DNA of 64,000 bases from the NCBI GenBank assembly GCA_024305405.1, contig JAKNDB010000098.1, positions 2,746,501-2,810,500 on the forward strand. Direction: 5' to 3'. How positions within the stretch are numbered: position 1 is the stretch's first letter; each line of letters begins with the position of its first letter. The notes below the pieces were generated by a model. It worked only from the letters and a program-made list of their open reading frames with translations. It was not told the DNA's origin and searched no databases. The stretch is from Dirofilaria immitis (taxonomy: Eukaryota; Nematoda; Chromadorea; Rhabditida; Onchocercidae). Made by a program: the position numbers and the translations under genes. This document shows, piece after piece, positions 12,894 through 36,500 of this stretch.

Positions 12894-23966
<11,073 letters not shown>

Positions 23967-24329
23967 TTCAAAAAAAAACAAACAAACAATTTAGAAAAAA
24001 GAAATTTTACAAATTCAACCAACAAGCAGCAATACAATTTGAAATAATTGTTATATCAAAAAAAAAATGTTTATTATATTTTGGTTAAAAATGAAATAAT
24101 ACTAATTTGAAATTTGCATATATCGAAAGATCGATAATATATGCAATTTTACGGGCGAAATATTCGACTAATTTGATAATTGCAAAAATTTCATCGATTC
24201 GTTTTCTTTTTCCTTTTTTTTCTACTATATTTATAGGTTAGTGTAAAATGTATAAGAAATGATATTTAAAAAAATTTATATAAAAATATTTGTTTATTAT
24301 TTTTCTTTTAAAAAAAAAACGAATCATGA

Positions 24330-24775
24330 TTAATTGATATATACTGAATCGCCGGAAATATAATTAACAATTTTTAGATAATTCCATGTGATAAAGAATT
24401 GATATATTCTGATTTGTCGGAAATATAATTATCAATTTTTTAGATAATTCCATATGATAAAAAATTGATATATTATCTAAAAACATTTTACGCTTTATAT
24501 ACATTGATCATTATTAAATTGTCGGAAATATAATTAACAATTTTTAGATAATTCCATGTGACAAAGAATTGATATATTCTGATTTGTCGGAAATATAATT
24601 ATCAATTTTTTAGATAATTCCATATGATAAAAAATTGATATATTATCTAAAAACATTTTACACTTTATATACATTGATCATTATTGAATTGTCGGAAATA
24701 TAATTAACAATTTTTAGATAATTTCATGCGATAAAAAACTGATATATTCTGAAATATCAATTATAATCATCATGG
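24330..24775 (+). repeat. Higher-order tandem repeat, about 60 bp units in 180-bp blocks
   Basis: The unit GTCGGAAATATAATTAACAA plus TTTTTAGATAATTCCATGTGA and AAAATTGATATATT recurs about six times. A larger block including ATCTAAAAACATTTTAC and CATTGATCATTATT is repeated with a period of about 180 bases, and the copies are nearly identical, suggesting recent expansion. Confidence 0.85.
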
Positions 24776-26395
24776 TAATGAAACAAAATTTTGATAAATT
24801 TTATACGATTAATCGATAATTAATCATGATTAATCAAAATTTTTGCTAATTTTAATTTTTCAAGCATGAATTGCTAGAAATTGATTGATATTTTCCAATA
24901 ATGATCAATAAGATAAACTTTAAATGGTATGATTAAAAATTGCAACAATTCAGATGAAGTTCTCAAAAATCATTTTTCAACTATCATTACTTTCTTCGAG
25001 AGTAAAATATTCTTGACGCATAGCATCTGATATCGTAATTTTTTAATATGATTTGAAATTTTATCTTTCTAAAAAGCAAAAAATACTTGAAAATTTTATA
25101 ATTAAATTATTAAAATCGAATTTTTCTAAATTTGAAATTTATTACTTCATATTAGCTGATTTTTGTTAAATAATCACTTAGTTTACGATATCATTCCGAG
25201 ATTTGATCAATTTCAAATTTGAAATTATCACTATATATCTATTATTAATAAATTATTATTCTTTAATAAATTAAAAATAGTTGAGGAAAAATTGAAGTAA
25301 CAAAAACTTTACCATAAATAGGTTGCTACCTACATGTCTCGAAGAAAAATCTCGAATCTCAAATGATATTTATGAGTTTATGAGTTGTTATTTTTACCTT
25401 GCACTAATTTTGTTAATCCTATATTCGCTTTTTGAATTGATTGATATAAATAGCTGCAAATGATAATAATGATTTTATAATCATCCCTGTTTTATTTCGT
25501 TTTTTCTCTTTCATTAAAATTATATCAATTGATTAATCTGATAAATGGCTTTTGTTATCACTAATTTTATCATTATCAAACTGAAATAGTGAAACAATTC
25601 ATTCAGTTCAAAAATTTTGATTTTTAATTTCTAACTTTTCTAACGGTGCAAATTCTCGCATTTAAAAGTTTTCTCTTTCCATTGATGATTTTATTTTTGA
25701 AATTTAAAATCTCCAAAACAGAAACTTTGTTTATTTGCATATAATATTATATGGAAGAGAGAATGGATGTATTCTTGTTCTTCTGATATTATCAAATTTT
25801 ATTATCAGTTATCAGTTATATTCCTTTCGCCAAATGATAATTATTGTAGGAAAATTTAATTATCTTAAAGAAAAATAAAAATTGAAACCTCGACTGAGCT
25901 ATATGATTTGTTTTATGCATTATAAATCAATCATTGATCGTATCTTGTCAAAATTCACATAGGAATTTTCGATTTGATATTTAAAAATGATATAAGATTA
26001 CACATGACGCATTAATGATGACAAATTAAATTAATTATTGAATTATAATGCAATTAATTTTAATTATTGAATTATATTGCAAATTAATTTAATCATTCTT
26101 CCTTGAAAATAATAAATTAATCCTTTCTAAATATTTAATACAAATAGATTTATTTTAACTTTCATTTTTTTAAAATATTAAATTAATTAATAAAATATAA
26201 TATATAAAATAAATTTAATTATTATTATTCTTTTCCTCAAAAGACAATAAATCAATCATTGAAATATAACGCAAATAAATTAATTAATTATTGATATATG
26301 ATACAAATAAATTTATTTATTTCCCTTCTCTAAGATAATAAGTTAATTAAATCAAATACGATATAATTATTTTATCATTATTCATCCTTTTAAAA

Positions 26396-26564
26396 TAACA
26401 AAATAATAATTATGCTTGTCATCTTTTCAAGATAACAAATTGATAATCGTGATTATCACCTTTTAAGATAACAGATTAATAATCATGCTTATCCCTTTTT
26501 CAAGATAACAAAGTAATAATTATGCTTATCACTTTTTAGGATAACAAATTAATAATTACGCTTA
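26396..26564 (+). repeat. Tandem repeat, about 58-bp unit x 3
   Basis: Three copies of a unit with AATAATTATGCTTATC, CTTTTTCAAGATAACAAA and related variants lie immediately left of the (AT)n tract. Confidence 0.6.
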
Positions 26565-26567
26565 TCC

Positions 26568-26599
<32 letters not shown>

Positions 26600-26657
26600 C
26601 GATATTAGTAACAAAATATGGCCGTGTAAAAATATTACACGGCCATATTTTGTTTAC
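26565..26657. repeat. (AT)n tract plus perfect 20-bp hairpin
   Basis: An (AT)n run (about 26567-26594) is followed by an exact inverted repeat. The left arm is 26610-26629 (AACAAAATATGGCCGTGTAA), the loop AAATA 26630-26634, and the right arm 26635-26654. It lies just downstream of the possible last exon of the aquaporin gene. It could be a small foldback element or an RNA hairpin in the 3' untranslated region. Confidence 0.9.
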
Positions 26658-26671
26658 ATACATATATACGA

Positions 26672-29600
26672 TCAAAAAGCTTTTTCATTCTGCTCATGTG
26701 ATAAAGCAAATAAAACTTCATCAATCTTTCGGCATGCTTTTCATGTTTTCCAACGAATATTTCATTGACAACCTAAAATATTTCAATGTTAAATTTAATT
26801 GTAAAAGCAAAAGCAAAACAAAATGAAATTTTATCTATAAAATATCACATTTTCAAGGGAACTTATATGTGACGCATATTTCTTTTTTTTAACTTCTTAA
26901 ATTTCGAGAATTTTCGAATATTATTGATAAATTTTATAGAATTAATATCATTTGCAAATGATAATTTAGAAGTTAAAATTATAGATAAGAATGGGATAGT
27001 TAGTTAGCATTAAACTTAAAGATTTCTAATTATAACTTCGAGAAAACTTATATATAATGATATTTCATTTTTCATATCTGTTGCAAGTGATACTCTAAAA
27101 ATTAAGCGTAAGATACATTATCATATATACGTTGTTATCCCATTGCTCTACATTGTTATTGCAGGTATATACATTGTTATCTTATTGCGTAAATGTCGAG
27201 AACTTCTAGAAGTTACTGATAAACCTAATAGTACTAAGATCTCCTGCAAGTGATAATCTACGAATTAAAATTATAAATAATAGTAGAATATTTACTTTAA
27301 AATTTAAAAGATCCTTAATCATAACTTCGAGAAAACTTATATAAATTATGTCTTATTACTCAATCTTATTTCTCTCGAGAATTTCTGAAAGTTACTGATA
27401 AACCCAGTAGTACTAATATCTCTTACAAACAATAATCCAAAAATTAAAATTATAAATAAGAGTAGAATACTTATTTAATACTAAAATTTAAAACATCCCT
27501 AACCATAACTTCGAGAGAACTTATGTACAATGGCATCCCACTACTTAAATCTCGGGAATTTCTAGAAGTTATTGATAAACCCAGTAATCCTAACATCTCT
27601 TGCAAATGACAATATAAAAAATAAAATTACAAATAAGAGTAGGGCAATAACTTAAAAATTTGAAGCATCTCTAACTATAGCTTCGAGAGAACTTATATAT
27701 AATGATATCTCATTATTAAACTCTCGAGAATTTCTGGAAGTTTCTGATAAACCTAGTAGTACTAAGATCGTCTGCAAGTGATAATCTACGAATTAAAATC
27801 ATAAATATTAGTAGAATATTTACTTAATACTAAAACTTAAAAGATCCTTAACCACAATTTCGAGAGAACTTATGTACAATGGTATCTTATTACTTAAATC
27901 GTGAGAATTTCTAGAAGTTACTGATAGGAATACTAGGCCTAGTATCCCTAGTATTCCTAGTATTCCTAATATCTCTTGCAAATGATAATCTAAAAATTAA
28001 AATTACAAATAAGCATAGAACATTTAATTAATATCAAATACTAATAATTTATGGTAAAAAATTTAGGAAAAAAAAGAAGAACCAATAAATTAAAGCGGCA
28101 ATAGGTGCAGAAAATAAATGAGCAAAAAAGGTATATAAATAAATCGCCATTCATCATGTATGAATAAAAAGATATATGCGGTAGAGGATAGGCCAATTAT
28201 TTTAGCCAAATTTGCTACTTGTCCGATAGTCGAATAACCAATAAAAGTAATTATAGCCTAAAAATTCATTTTTTCAATCCTAATATATTCCTCCTTATCA
28301 TCTATATTGCAATAATTAAACGCTTATCATTAAAATAAATTTGCTACTTGTCCGATAATCGAACAACCAATAAAAGTAATTATAGCCTGAAAATTTATTT
28401 TCTTCAATCCTAATAATTAAACGCTTATCATTAAAGTTTATCATTGATATTGATAGTTGTTAATCAATCATTTAAATGTAATTAATCTAAATTTACAAAT
28501 TGTTCGATAAAATTAAACATTTAAATTTATAAAATAAATAAATTTAAAATATTCAAATCAAAATATTACACGTGTAATAGCTACAACTGAAGCACATAAT
28601 GTACCATTTCTACCACAACTGATTATACCTGTGAAGTTATAAGCACAACAAATTAATGTACATAATGTTAATTCCATAAAAAATGCTGTAAATAATAATT
28701 AATTAAATTTTAATTAATTAAAATTATATTATTAAGTATCGTATTTAAATTCATTAAATATTCAAATTTTAATTTTCAAAAATTAAATTTCAACAAAATA
28801 CTTATAAATTATTCATTATTGATTATATGTTTTGGCAAGAAATCTTTTTACCTGTAAACGATTTGTTTCATAAATATCATCCATTGTATCAGACCATTGT
28901 ATTGCTGCATGCATTGCTATTGCAAATGCATTATTTTGCAACATGCATTTTGCATATACAGCACCAAAAATGCACCCAAAAATTGCATAAATATCATGAA
29001 AAAACCAATTGCTAAACGACATTTCCCGATAAGTATCACGGATAATAATTGTGCTGAAATTTCAACATAAATATTGTAATTAATTGAAATTTTCTGTTTT
29101 GTTAAAAATGCGAAAATGACTCTCGAACTTGTAAATTAAATGAATCTCGAACTTAGAAATTAGATTAATCTTGAATTTATAAATTAAATAAATCTCGAAT
29201 ACGTAAATTAAATGAATATCGAATTAAATCGATTTTTGAATTTACATTTCCCGATAAGTATTACTGGTAATGTTTGTGCCGAAATTTCAGCATAAATATT
29301 TTAATTAATTCAAATTTTCTGCTTTGTTAGAAATCCAAAAGCAAATCTCGAATCTGTAAATTAAATAAATCTCGAATTTAGAAATTAAATCAATCGTGAA
29401 ATTATAAGTTAAGTAAATCTGGAATTTACAAATTAAATGAGTCTCGAATTTATAAGTTAAGATGGATTTCTTGAATTTATTTAATTTAAAAGAAAATGAC
29501 AAATTATCTAATCTATTTTAATTAATTCAATCTAAAAATGTGACAAATTAGTTGAGTCATTCGAAGTATTTAAGTTTAAAAAAACACTGACAAATTACCT

Positions 29601-30694
29601 GATCTTATCATAATTACTTAATCTAGAAAATGCAACAAATTGATTAATTAATTTGCTTTAATTATATTATTTAGAAAAAAATAATGACAAATTATCTGAT
29701 CTCTTTTAATTTACCTAATCTATTTGAATTATTTAACTTAAAAAACAATTACCTGTATTAAGATTTAATTATCTAAGCCTTAAAAAAAACAATTACCTAT
29801 ATTAGGATTTAATGATCTAAGCCTAAAAAAACAATCACCTGTATTAAGATTTAATGATCTAAGCCACCAAAAAAAACAATTACCTGTATTAAAGTTGAAT
29901 TACTTAAATCTAAAGAAAAAAAACAATAGAAATGCTAAAATACCTGGATTAAAATATGCACCACTAAAACATCCCAACATACATATTAATATGTATAAAA
30001 TAGCACCATCAATTAATGATACAATTAATTGTGTATTAATTGTATGCAAATATGAAAAAATACCTGAAATCCAAAAAAACAAAAAAAGAGAAAAACTTTT
30101 AAATTAAAAGGAAAAATTAAATTTAAAATTAAATTTTTTTTTCGCAATTATTTTCTTCCAAATTATTCAAATATTTTTATGAAAATACTTTCTTATTTTT
30201 GTAAAATAAATTCGATCCAAAAAATAATTAAACTTCTTTTTTATAAATTTAATTTATAGAAAAAGAGAAAAAAACGAATGATTAAATTGATAAAAATTGA
30301 TTGATAACGATTACTTAAAAATGTAATCATAAATGAGCCAACAAATTCAGCAATAGCAGGTATGAAAAAATCCATTGAACTTGGCTGATAATCATTTCTA
30401 AAAAAAAAAAGAAAGAAAAAATGAAACATTATTTTCATAATATTTAAAAAGAAAAAGATATTATAAATTAAAAAAAATATTTCTTGACGAAAGTTCTGAT
30501 TAATTTTACTCGAGACTAATATTATTAATTTCAGTCGAGAGTAATGTTACTGTAGTAAATAAATTAAAAAAATAATGTTGAAAAATTAAATTACTAAAAT
30601 TAAATTTATAAAAATTAGAATACCTTGGACTATGTTCAGTGCTTTGTTTTTCTCGATGACAATCAAATGATAATCGTTGAACGATAGGTCGCAT
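26672..30694 (-). CDS. Divergent aquaporin (MIP family)
   Basis: Probable membrane water or solute channel. Exons: 30694-30624, 30397-30315, 30063-29944, 29053-28852, 28685-28570, 28257 to about 28080, and possibly 26772-26672. It starts MRPIVQRLSFDC. A first hydrophobic helix (IPAIAEFVGSFMITFL) and the half-helix motif GCFSGAYFNPA follow, the NPA codons being split by an intron. Further helices follow (RLAIGFFMIFMQFLGAF, ELTLCTLICCAYNFTG). The second half-helix seems to read QVANLAK, that is NLA for NPA, before HLFSAPIAALIYW. This fits the unorthodox AQP11-like group better than classical aquaporins. Frame breaks at 28966-28970, 28678-28683, 28124-28129 and, if the last exon belongs, 26727-26729. 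The splice into the last exon is unresolved; the frame otherwise stops at 28049. Confidence 0.75.
26895..28045 (+). repeat. Tandem array, about 175-180 bp unit x 6, in aquaporin intron
   Basis: Six copies each contain CTCGAGAATTTCTAGAAGTT, CTGATAAACC-AGTA, ATCTCTTGCAAATGATAATC, AAAATTAAAATTATAAATAA and CATAACTTCGAGAGAACTTA. Copy starts are near 26905, 27198, 27372, 27551, 27722 and 27899. The last copy has an internal expansion of CTAGTATTC (27928-27970). The array fills the space between the putative last two aquaporin exons. Confidence 0.85.
28205..28436 (+). repeat. Tandem duplication of the 5' end of an aquaporin exon
   Basis: The segment 28205-28320 (first about 50 bases of the exon starting at 28257 plus its acceptor and upstream intron) is repeated at 28340-28436 with few differences: both contain TTTGCTACTTGTCCGATA, ACCAATAAAAGTAATTATAG and AATTAAACGCTTATCATTAA. 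The outer copy keeps an acceptor (CAGGC on minus) and about 15 sense codons before a stop. Confidence 0.85.
29110..29475 (+). repeat. Intronic minisatellite, about 23-bp unit
   Basis: The unit AAATTAAATGAATCTCGAAT and variants recur about 12 times in two clusters (29125-29235, 29340-29465), separated by a duplicated piece of exon edge and intron (TTTCCCGATAAGTAT at 29022 and 29248). Confidence 0.75.
29740..29905 (+). repeat. Intronic tandem repeat, about 42-bp unit x 4
   Basis: The unit AACAATTACCTGTATTAAGA plus TTTAATTATCTAAGCC is repeated four times beside the exon ending at 29944. On the gene strand each copy contains TAATACAGGTAATTG, which resembles both a splice acceptor and a donor. 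Confidence 0.8.
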
Positions 30695-30949
30695 TTATCC
30701 TGATCTGATATGATATATTATTTCCAAAGTTAAATTAAACGCTTCACAAGAGGTCAACAGAAGAAGAGAATCGTATGAAAGCACGTCGTAATATGTAAAT
30801 CGATATCCACATAGTGATCACTATGGAAACAAATTGGACCGCGAAATTATTGATGATAGAATGCTTCATCCTAATAATAGGCAGCATCAGAAGGTTTGAT
30901 ACAAAATTTCTGAATATTAAAAACTTGAAGATATATATTGATTCATGAG

Positions 30950-31745
30950 AATCTAAAAATTATAAAACAAAGCTTTATAAAATTCCGCCTAAATTATGAA
31001 ATAAAACTTTGTAAAATCTTGCCGAAATTGCGAAATAGAATTTCGCGAAACCTCAATCAAAATGATTTTTTTTAAAAAAATCATACCCAAAATCATGGAA
31101 CAAAACTTCATAAAAAAAAGATTTGGAGAAAAAATTTCCGTCGAGATTTTAAAAATTTCGTCGAGATCATAAAATGGAGTTTTATAAAATCGCATGAAAA
31201 AAATCCCTTTACAGAATCTTGTCCAAAGTATGAAACGGAATTTCCACTTATAAAATCTCGACGAAATTATGAGACGGAATTCCTCTTTATAATATCTCGT
31301 CAAATCCATAAGATGGCTTTCTCAAAATATGAAACTACAAAATATGAAATCCCTTTATAAAATCTTGTCCAAAGTATGAAACGAAATTTCCGTTTATAAA
31401 ATCTTGTCCAAAGTGTGAAATGAAATTTCCCTCTACAAAATCTTGTCCAAAGTATGAAACGAAGTTTCCGTCTATAAAATCTCGACGAAAGTAATGAGAT
31501 GAGATTCCTCTCTGCAAAAATCTCGCCAAAATCATGGAACAAAACTTCATAAAATTTCGCCGAACTTCAAAAAACCTCATCGAATTTCAAAAAACCTCAT
31601 CGAGATTATAAAATGAAGTTTTATTAAAATCTTGCCCAAATTTATGAAACTGAATTTCCCTTCATAAAATCTTGCCCAAAGTACGAAACGGAGTTTCCTT
31701 TATAGAATCCCGACGAAATTATGAAATCGAATCTCATGAAAAACG
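30950..31745 (+). repeat. Degenerate minisatellite, about 40-55 bp unit
   Basis: About 15 copies of a unit like TTTATAAAATCTTGTCCAAA plus GTATGAAACGAAATTTCC, alternating with CTCGACGAAATTATGA. Several minus-strand open frames (Phe/Arg/Lys-rich, with repeated FILWTRFYK) are by-products. It lies between the aquaporin start and the 3' end of the next gene. Confidence 0.8.
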
Positions 31746-33313
31746 TGGATGATTACCGTCTTACTTTTCTTTTTTGGAAAATTAATTATCATTTCTTTAT
31801 TTCTTTGTTTCATTACTTCTATATGTTATAAATTTTATTGGCGTACCTTTTACACGTAAGAATCGACGTAACCAATTTTGATTTTTCAGAATATTACGCT
31901 ACCAATCACGCTTGAACAGAAATCTTTCCTACAACTATGATCGTTCAAAAACATATATGTATGTATGTGTAATATATTCTCGGCGAAATAAATTAAATAT
32001 TCTCGAATGCCCTAGGCAATTTTCTCTAGCAAAATTAATTAATAGGTATTGCATGCAAAAATTTGAAATAGATAATCTGATAATTTTGATAAAATTTCCA
32101 GTCAATCAGTCAATCATTTTTAAACGAATCATCATATTTCTCTGTTGCTGAACCAAATAAAACTAAATTTAAGAATTCGAAAATTTAACACGAAGAGCGC
32201 AAGAAAATTTGGAATACATTCTGATCACTGGATAATGATTAATTTTAGGTTCTCGAAAAATATCAAAAATATCATTTGCAAAAGTAAAAAGTGATAATCA
32301 CAATCGCCAGATTATATTAGACACATTAAATTTTTTTCCTTATCAGTTGATATGATTTCCAATTCTTCATCTTATTATATTTTATCAATTTTATCCAAAA
32401 TTTTCCCATAAACAAATAATTGAATGTTTGTTGATGAGTAGTATATCATGCAAATGTTGTTGGAATTGAAATTATGATGAAATAGAACAAATTTAGGCTA
32501 AAATTATTTTTCAACAATAATTACGATTTATATTTTAGTAGGAATAAAGATACTGGTAAAATCCATTTATCGATTATTTTTGCTTTATTTGATTTTCTCT
32601 GGAAACATATCAACAATTGAGATTTTTGTTATTCATAAATTTTAACATATATTTAAAAAGGCACCGTATTATTTTAGGATGAAGCATATCGAAAATAATT
32701 TTACAATATTATAAGAAAAGTAGATTTCCTTTTTAGTCTTTCATTTCCTATTTATAAAATAAATAAAATAACTGTGAAAGTTATTATCATTTAGTCAAGA
32801 AAAAATCTTATTCAACTATATCCATATAAGTATTTTAGTCAAGAAAAGATTTTGCTCAACTATATTAATATAAGTAAGTTTACTGAGAAAGAGGCAAAAA
32901 AAATGCTAGAAATAATATTTATATCATCGTAATTTAAATTAACTGAAACCTATTTTGTTATTGATCACATGTCAAGTTCTTTAAAAAAGAAAAAAATTTC
33001 GAAAACAAATTATTGTTTTAACAATTTACAGATAAAAATCATTTCTTAATGAATGTAAAATGATCACTATGATTAGTGAAGTAAGAACATAGCAAGATAT
33101 AACAAAAGACAAGAGTAATCATTAAACATAAAGTAAAAGGAAGCATAAGTAAACATTTGTAATCTAATTGAACCATAGAAGTTATCCGAAATTTACACGA
33201 GGAATCGTTTACGGATTAGTATCGAATATAAATAACACATGTATTGTTAATAAAAATTAGATACCCGAAATTGGTTTCGATTCAGCAAGAAAATTAACAA
33301 AATAATTCAGAAA
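31746..33313. other. Intergenic AT-rich sequence, no gene seen
   Basis: The open frame at 31912-32151 has no recognisable features. Short duplicated words (TTTTAGTCAAGAAAA at 32793 and 32834) occur. Nothing else is supportable. Confidence 0.4.
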
Positions 33314-33424
33314 TCAAAACTGAAATGTGAGGTCTGAGAACCGCAACTGAGGTTGAAGGCATTGTATGCCGAACGATTGCTTGATACGAAATGAAAATCT
33401 GGCATTTCGGAACGAATTTTCCTC
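33314..33424 (-). CDS. Possible alternative last exon of the upstream gene
   Basis: On minus, a TTGCAG acceptor is followed by 36 open codons (start EENSFRNARFSF, end RFSDLTFQF) and a TGA at 33314-33316. The stretch is GC-richer than its flanks. It joins in phase if the preceding exon of the 33.6-37.6 kb gene uses the GTACCG donor after its codons for INPAVNE, instead of reading to the TAA at 33578. The evidence is only splice context and composition. Confidence 0.35.
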   Translation of the reverse strand, partial: EENSFRNARFSFRIKQSFGIQCLQPQLRFSDLTFQF

Positions 33425-33577
33425 CTGCAATTGCTTTAAGAATAAAAATTGTAGTAAGATTGCAATAAACATATTTTTCGGTTTTTGAAAAACTACTTGT
33501 TAATATTCGTCACATAAAGATATCATATGAATTGAATAGAAAAAGTTTGATAGAAACATCCAAACATAATTATAAAT

Positions 33578-36500
33578 TTACTCCATTGAAGAATTTTTCA
33601 TCCACTGACTATTGGTCGGTACTTCATTAACGGCAGGATTAATAAAATTACGCCCCATTGGTTGATAATTTTGTCGTGCTTTATCATTTACGGCGTTGCG
33701 ACAAGTAATTTTGCAAGTATCTGACTAAAAAAATATAATGAAGATTCTGCATTTAGGTCAGTATGATTTTGATAAAGATAGTACAGTCATACTAAAAAGT
33801 AAAGAAGTTTCGATTTTTCTGAAGTTCCAATTAAAAATATTTCATTGTGAGACTGTGTATAAGTGTTATCAATTTGAGCCTCTTCCAATTCGAAGTCTCA
33901 GAAAAAGTCTCCTGCATTCTCTCCAATTTTTATGATATAATATGCATAATTAATAATTACCATATTTGCCGAGTCTTTCTCGAACCAAGCACTCACAGTA
34001 ATCGGATGATAGTCATCCAAATCAAATTTCAGTTGTCGCAGCGATGAATTGCAAGAATTATTTGTTGGAAAATCTTTATCTATTTCAAGTTTCAGATCAT
34101 TTGAATTAATCGATAAATTTGCCGAAGACCCAACATCATTTCTTCCAATTTTTGAATAAAAATCGCTAAAGTTGCAATCTAAAAATTTCTGATACAAAAA
34201 TATGAAACGATTCTTCCCTTTTTATATTCGAATTTAAAAATATTCAAATAATACAAAATATGAAATAAGCTCACTAATGCAAGAATCCGATAATCAATAA
34301 GAATACTGATAATCGATATAGAATATTTGTAAAGCTGTTAATTAGACCCAAATCTATAAAATCGAATAAATTTCGTGACAGAAGAAATATGAAAATATAG
34401 AAGGAAAGATGTTTGATTAAAAATTGGCCTTACCTGATATATTAAGATGTGATGGATTCTTTGGCGATTGGTAAACATCCAAGGTAGTATTTGCATCATC
34501 AGAATTTGATAAAACATGCTCAGTATTGATTGGAATATCTTCAAATTCAAACAATTTTACAGATGATGAACTGCTACCCGTCCGAAACGGCGAGCCAACC
34601 ATAAACGAATTTAGTGGAGATGAATTCTCGAAAAAGCTACGCCAAAGTTTCTATAAAAAGTAATAAAATATTACGAAAAATAAACACAAACAATAGCTAT
34701 GAATCTAAAAACAGTACATGCTTATAATTTCCCAACAGAAAGAGAAAAAAAAACTTTGCCTCATTTGTATCATTCTCTCTTTGTGATGTTTCTAACAGCT
34801 GCTTTTCTTGAAAATTTGAACCCTTCGGATATACACCATGACGTCGTAAAGAACAAGCTACAATGCCTGTTGCAGCAGTGGAATAAGTCGTTCGATCGTC
34901 ATTTCGAAGGAATAATTGTGGTAGGGCTGACAAGATTCGTTCTGCATAATCTAACATTAAAGGATCAGCAGGAAACAAACATGCGTCTTTATTATCCCTG
35001 AAAGAAAAGTTGGAAAGTAAACAAAAAACTTTGCAAATAAGTTGACAAAAATAGGATTGAATAGAAAAATCTGGCCATTAATAAAAAAAACACTTTCCTC
35101 ATAAAGAAAAAAATTACTATCCATAAAAATATTTAGAAGAAAAAAAATAAATAAACAGATGAATCTTACTTCGTTTTTTTGTTACTACCAGTACGTGTTC
35201 TAGTTGGGAAATCACCAGAAAATAATGTACTATCTTCTTTCGTATTGAAAGCTGTAGCATCATTGACAGGGGATTCTAGCTTTGCTTTCTTTCCAAATCT
35301 ATAAAATTCAAAACTAATAAAACAGCCTTAAAACTTATATGTATTAAATGCTTCAATGAAAAAGCTCTAAATTTCTATGCATCACTAATATCTTCAAACT
35401 AATCTAAATAAGAGATAAACTCTATACAACAACAAAATGCAAATCGTTCAGAATAATGCAACATATTAAGTAATAATAATGAATTACCGATTCCACCTGC
35501 TACACCTATTAGTCATATCAAATTCTTTTCTGCTTATCTCATAGAAACACGAATTACGAATTTAGTGAAACTAGCTAGCCTTAAATTTTAATTAACACCG
35601 CAATCATAAATTAATTAAGCCTTCCGATTCATTTCATTTCGATTATTATAGTACACTAATAAGCATTAGCACTGAATATACTTGGAACATTCATTTAAAA
35701 ACATATAGGAACGTTGAAAAGATACCTTTCCAAAATTTTGTTCCTCATTTGTGATTATTTAGTAATAGATCAAAATTCTTAAGAAATTCTCAACTTAAGA
35801 TTAGAAATAAATTGAATATGCTTACCTGACGCAAGAAGGAATGCCAAAAACATTATCAGCCGTTGATGGCATGCGAAACGCAGAATCATCATTAATATTG
35901 TCCATAGTTTCTTGACGTGCTATATTCCACAGTTGCCGCCTGTCTCGAGAATCTTCAGCCATTATTGCCCGCACATCTTCGTGAACCTAAAACTTAAGAA
36001 TTAAAATCATTTAAGGTTACTGCTGTCGCTAAGAAAATAAAATGAAAAAAATCTATGTGTCTCTTTGTTATATGTACGTCGATATTCTATTAAGACCAAA
36101 TCATGTACCAGAATTTTCCTTTATATAAGAACGAAAAAGAAAAGGAAAGTAATTCGCAGGTGAATAAAAGCTGAAAAAAAAAGTGATAAAGGAAAACCTT
36201 GCGTCGTACAGAAGATGTTATCATACTTGGTTCAGTGATAATTTCTGATTGTTTTGCAAACATCCAAAGACCAGCTCGCTCTTTCAAACGTTTGTGGGGT
36301 GAAATAGGTTGAGTTAATCGTTCCGGTACTGAAAATTCACCAAAACCTAAGGCTCTCTGCTTATATTACTATTTAGATTCAAAATTAACATAACACTGAA
36401 TTATACTTAAACAATCAGTAATAGCAAGATAGCCAATCCTAAATCCCGGATATTGGAATTCATGACTTTACATTCTGATTCGACTGGATAGAATAAATGA

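Larger units (their letters stand above)
23967..26564. other. 5' flank of ATPase gene and intergenic AT-rich DNA
   Basis: Upstream of the ATPase start codon there is no further supported exon. It contains the tandem array described separately (24330-24770) and repeated words such as CAAGATAACAAATTAATAAT at 26400-26560. No promoter element can be named with confidence. Confidence 0.5.

Noticed and set aside
30989..31580. Minus-strand frames with repeated FILWTRFYK and related segments
   Set aside because: They arise from a degenerate 40-55 bp minisatellite.
34699..35001. 100-codon plus-strand frame
   Set aside because: Antisense to an exon of the unidentified gene, whose minus strand joins in phase with neighbouring exons.
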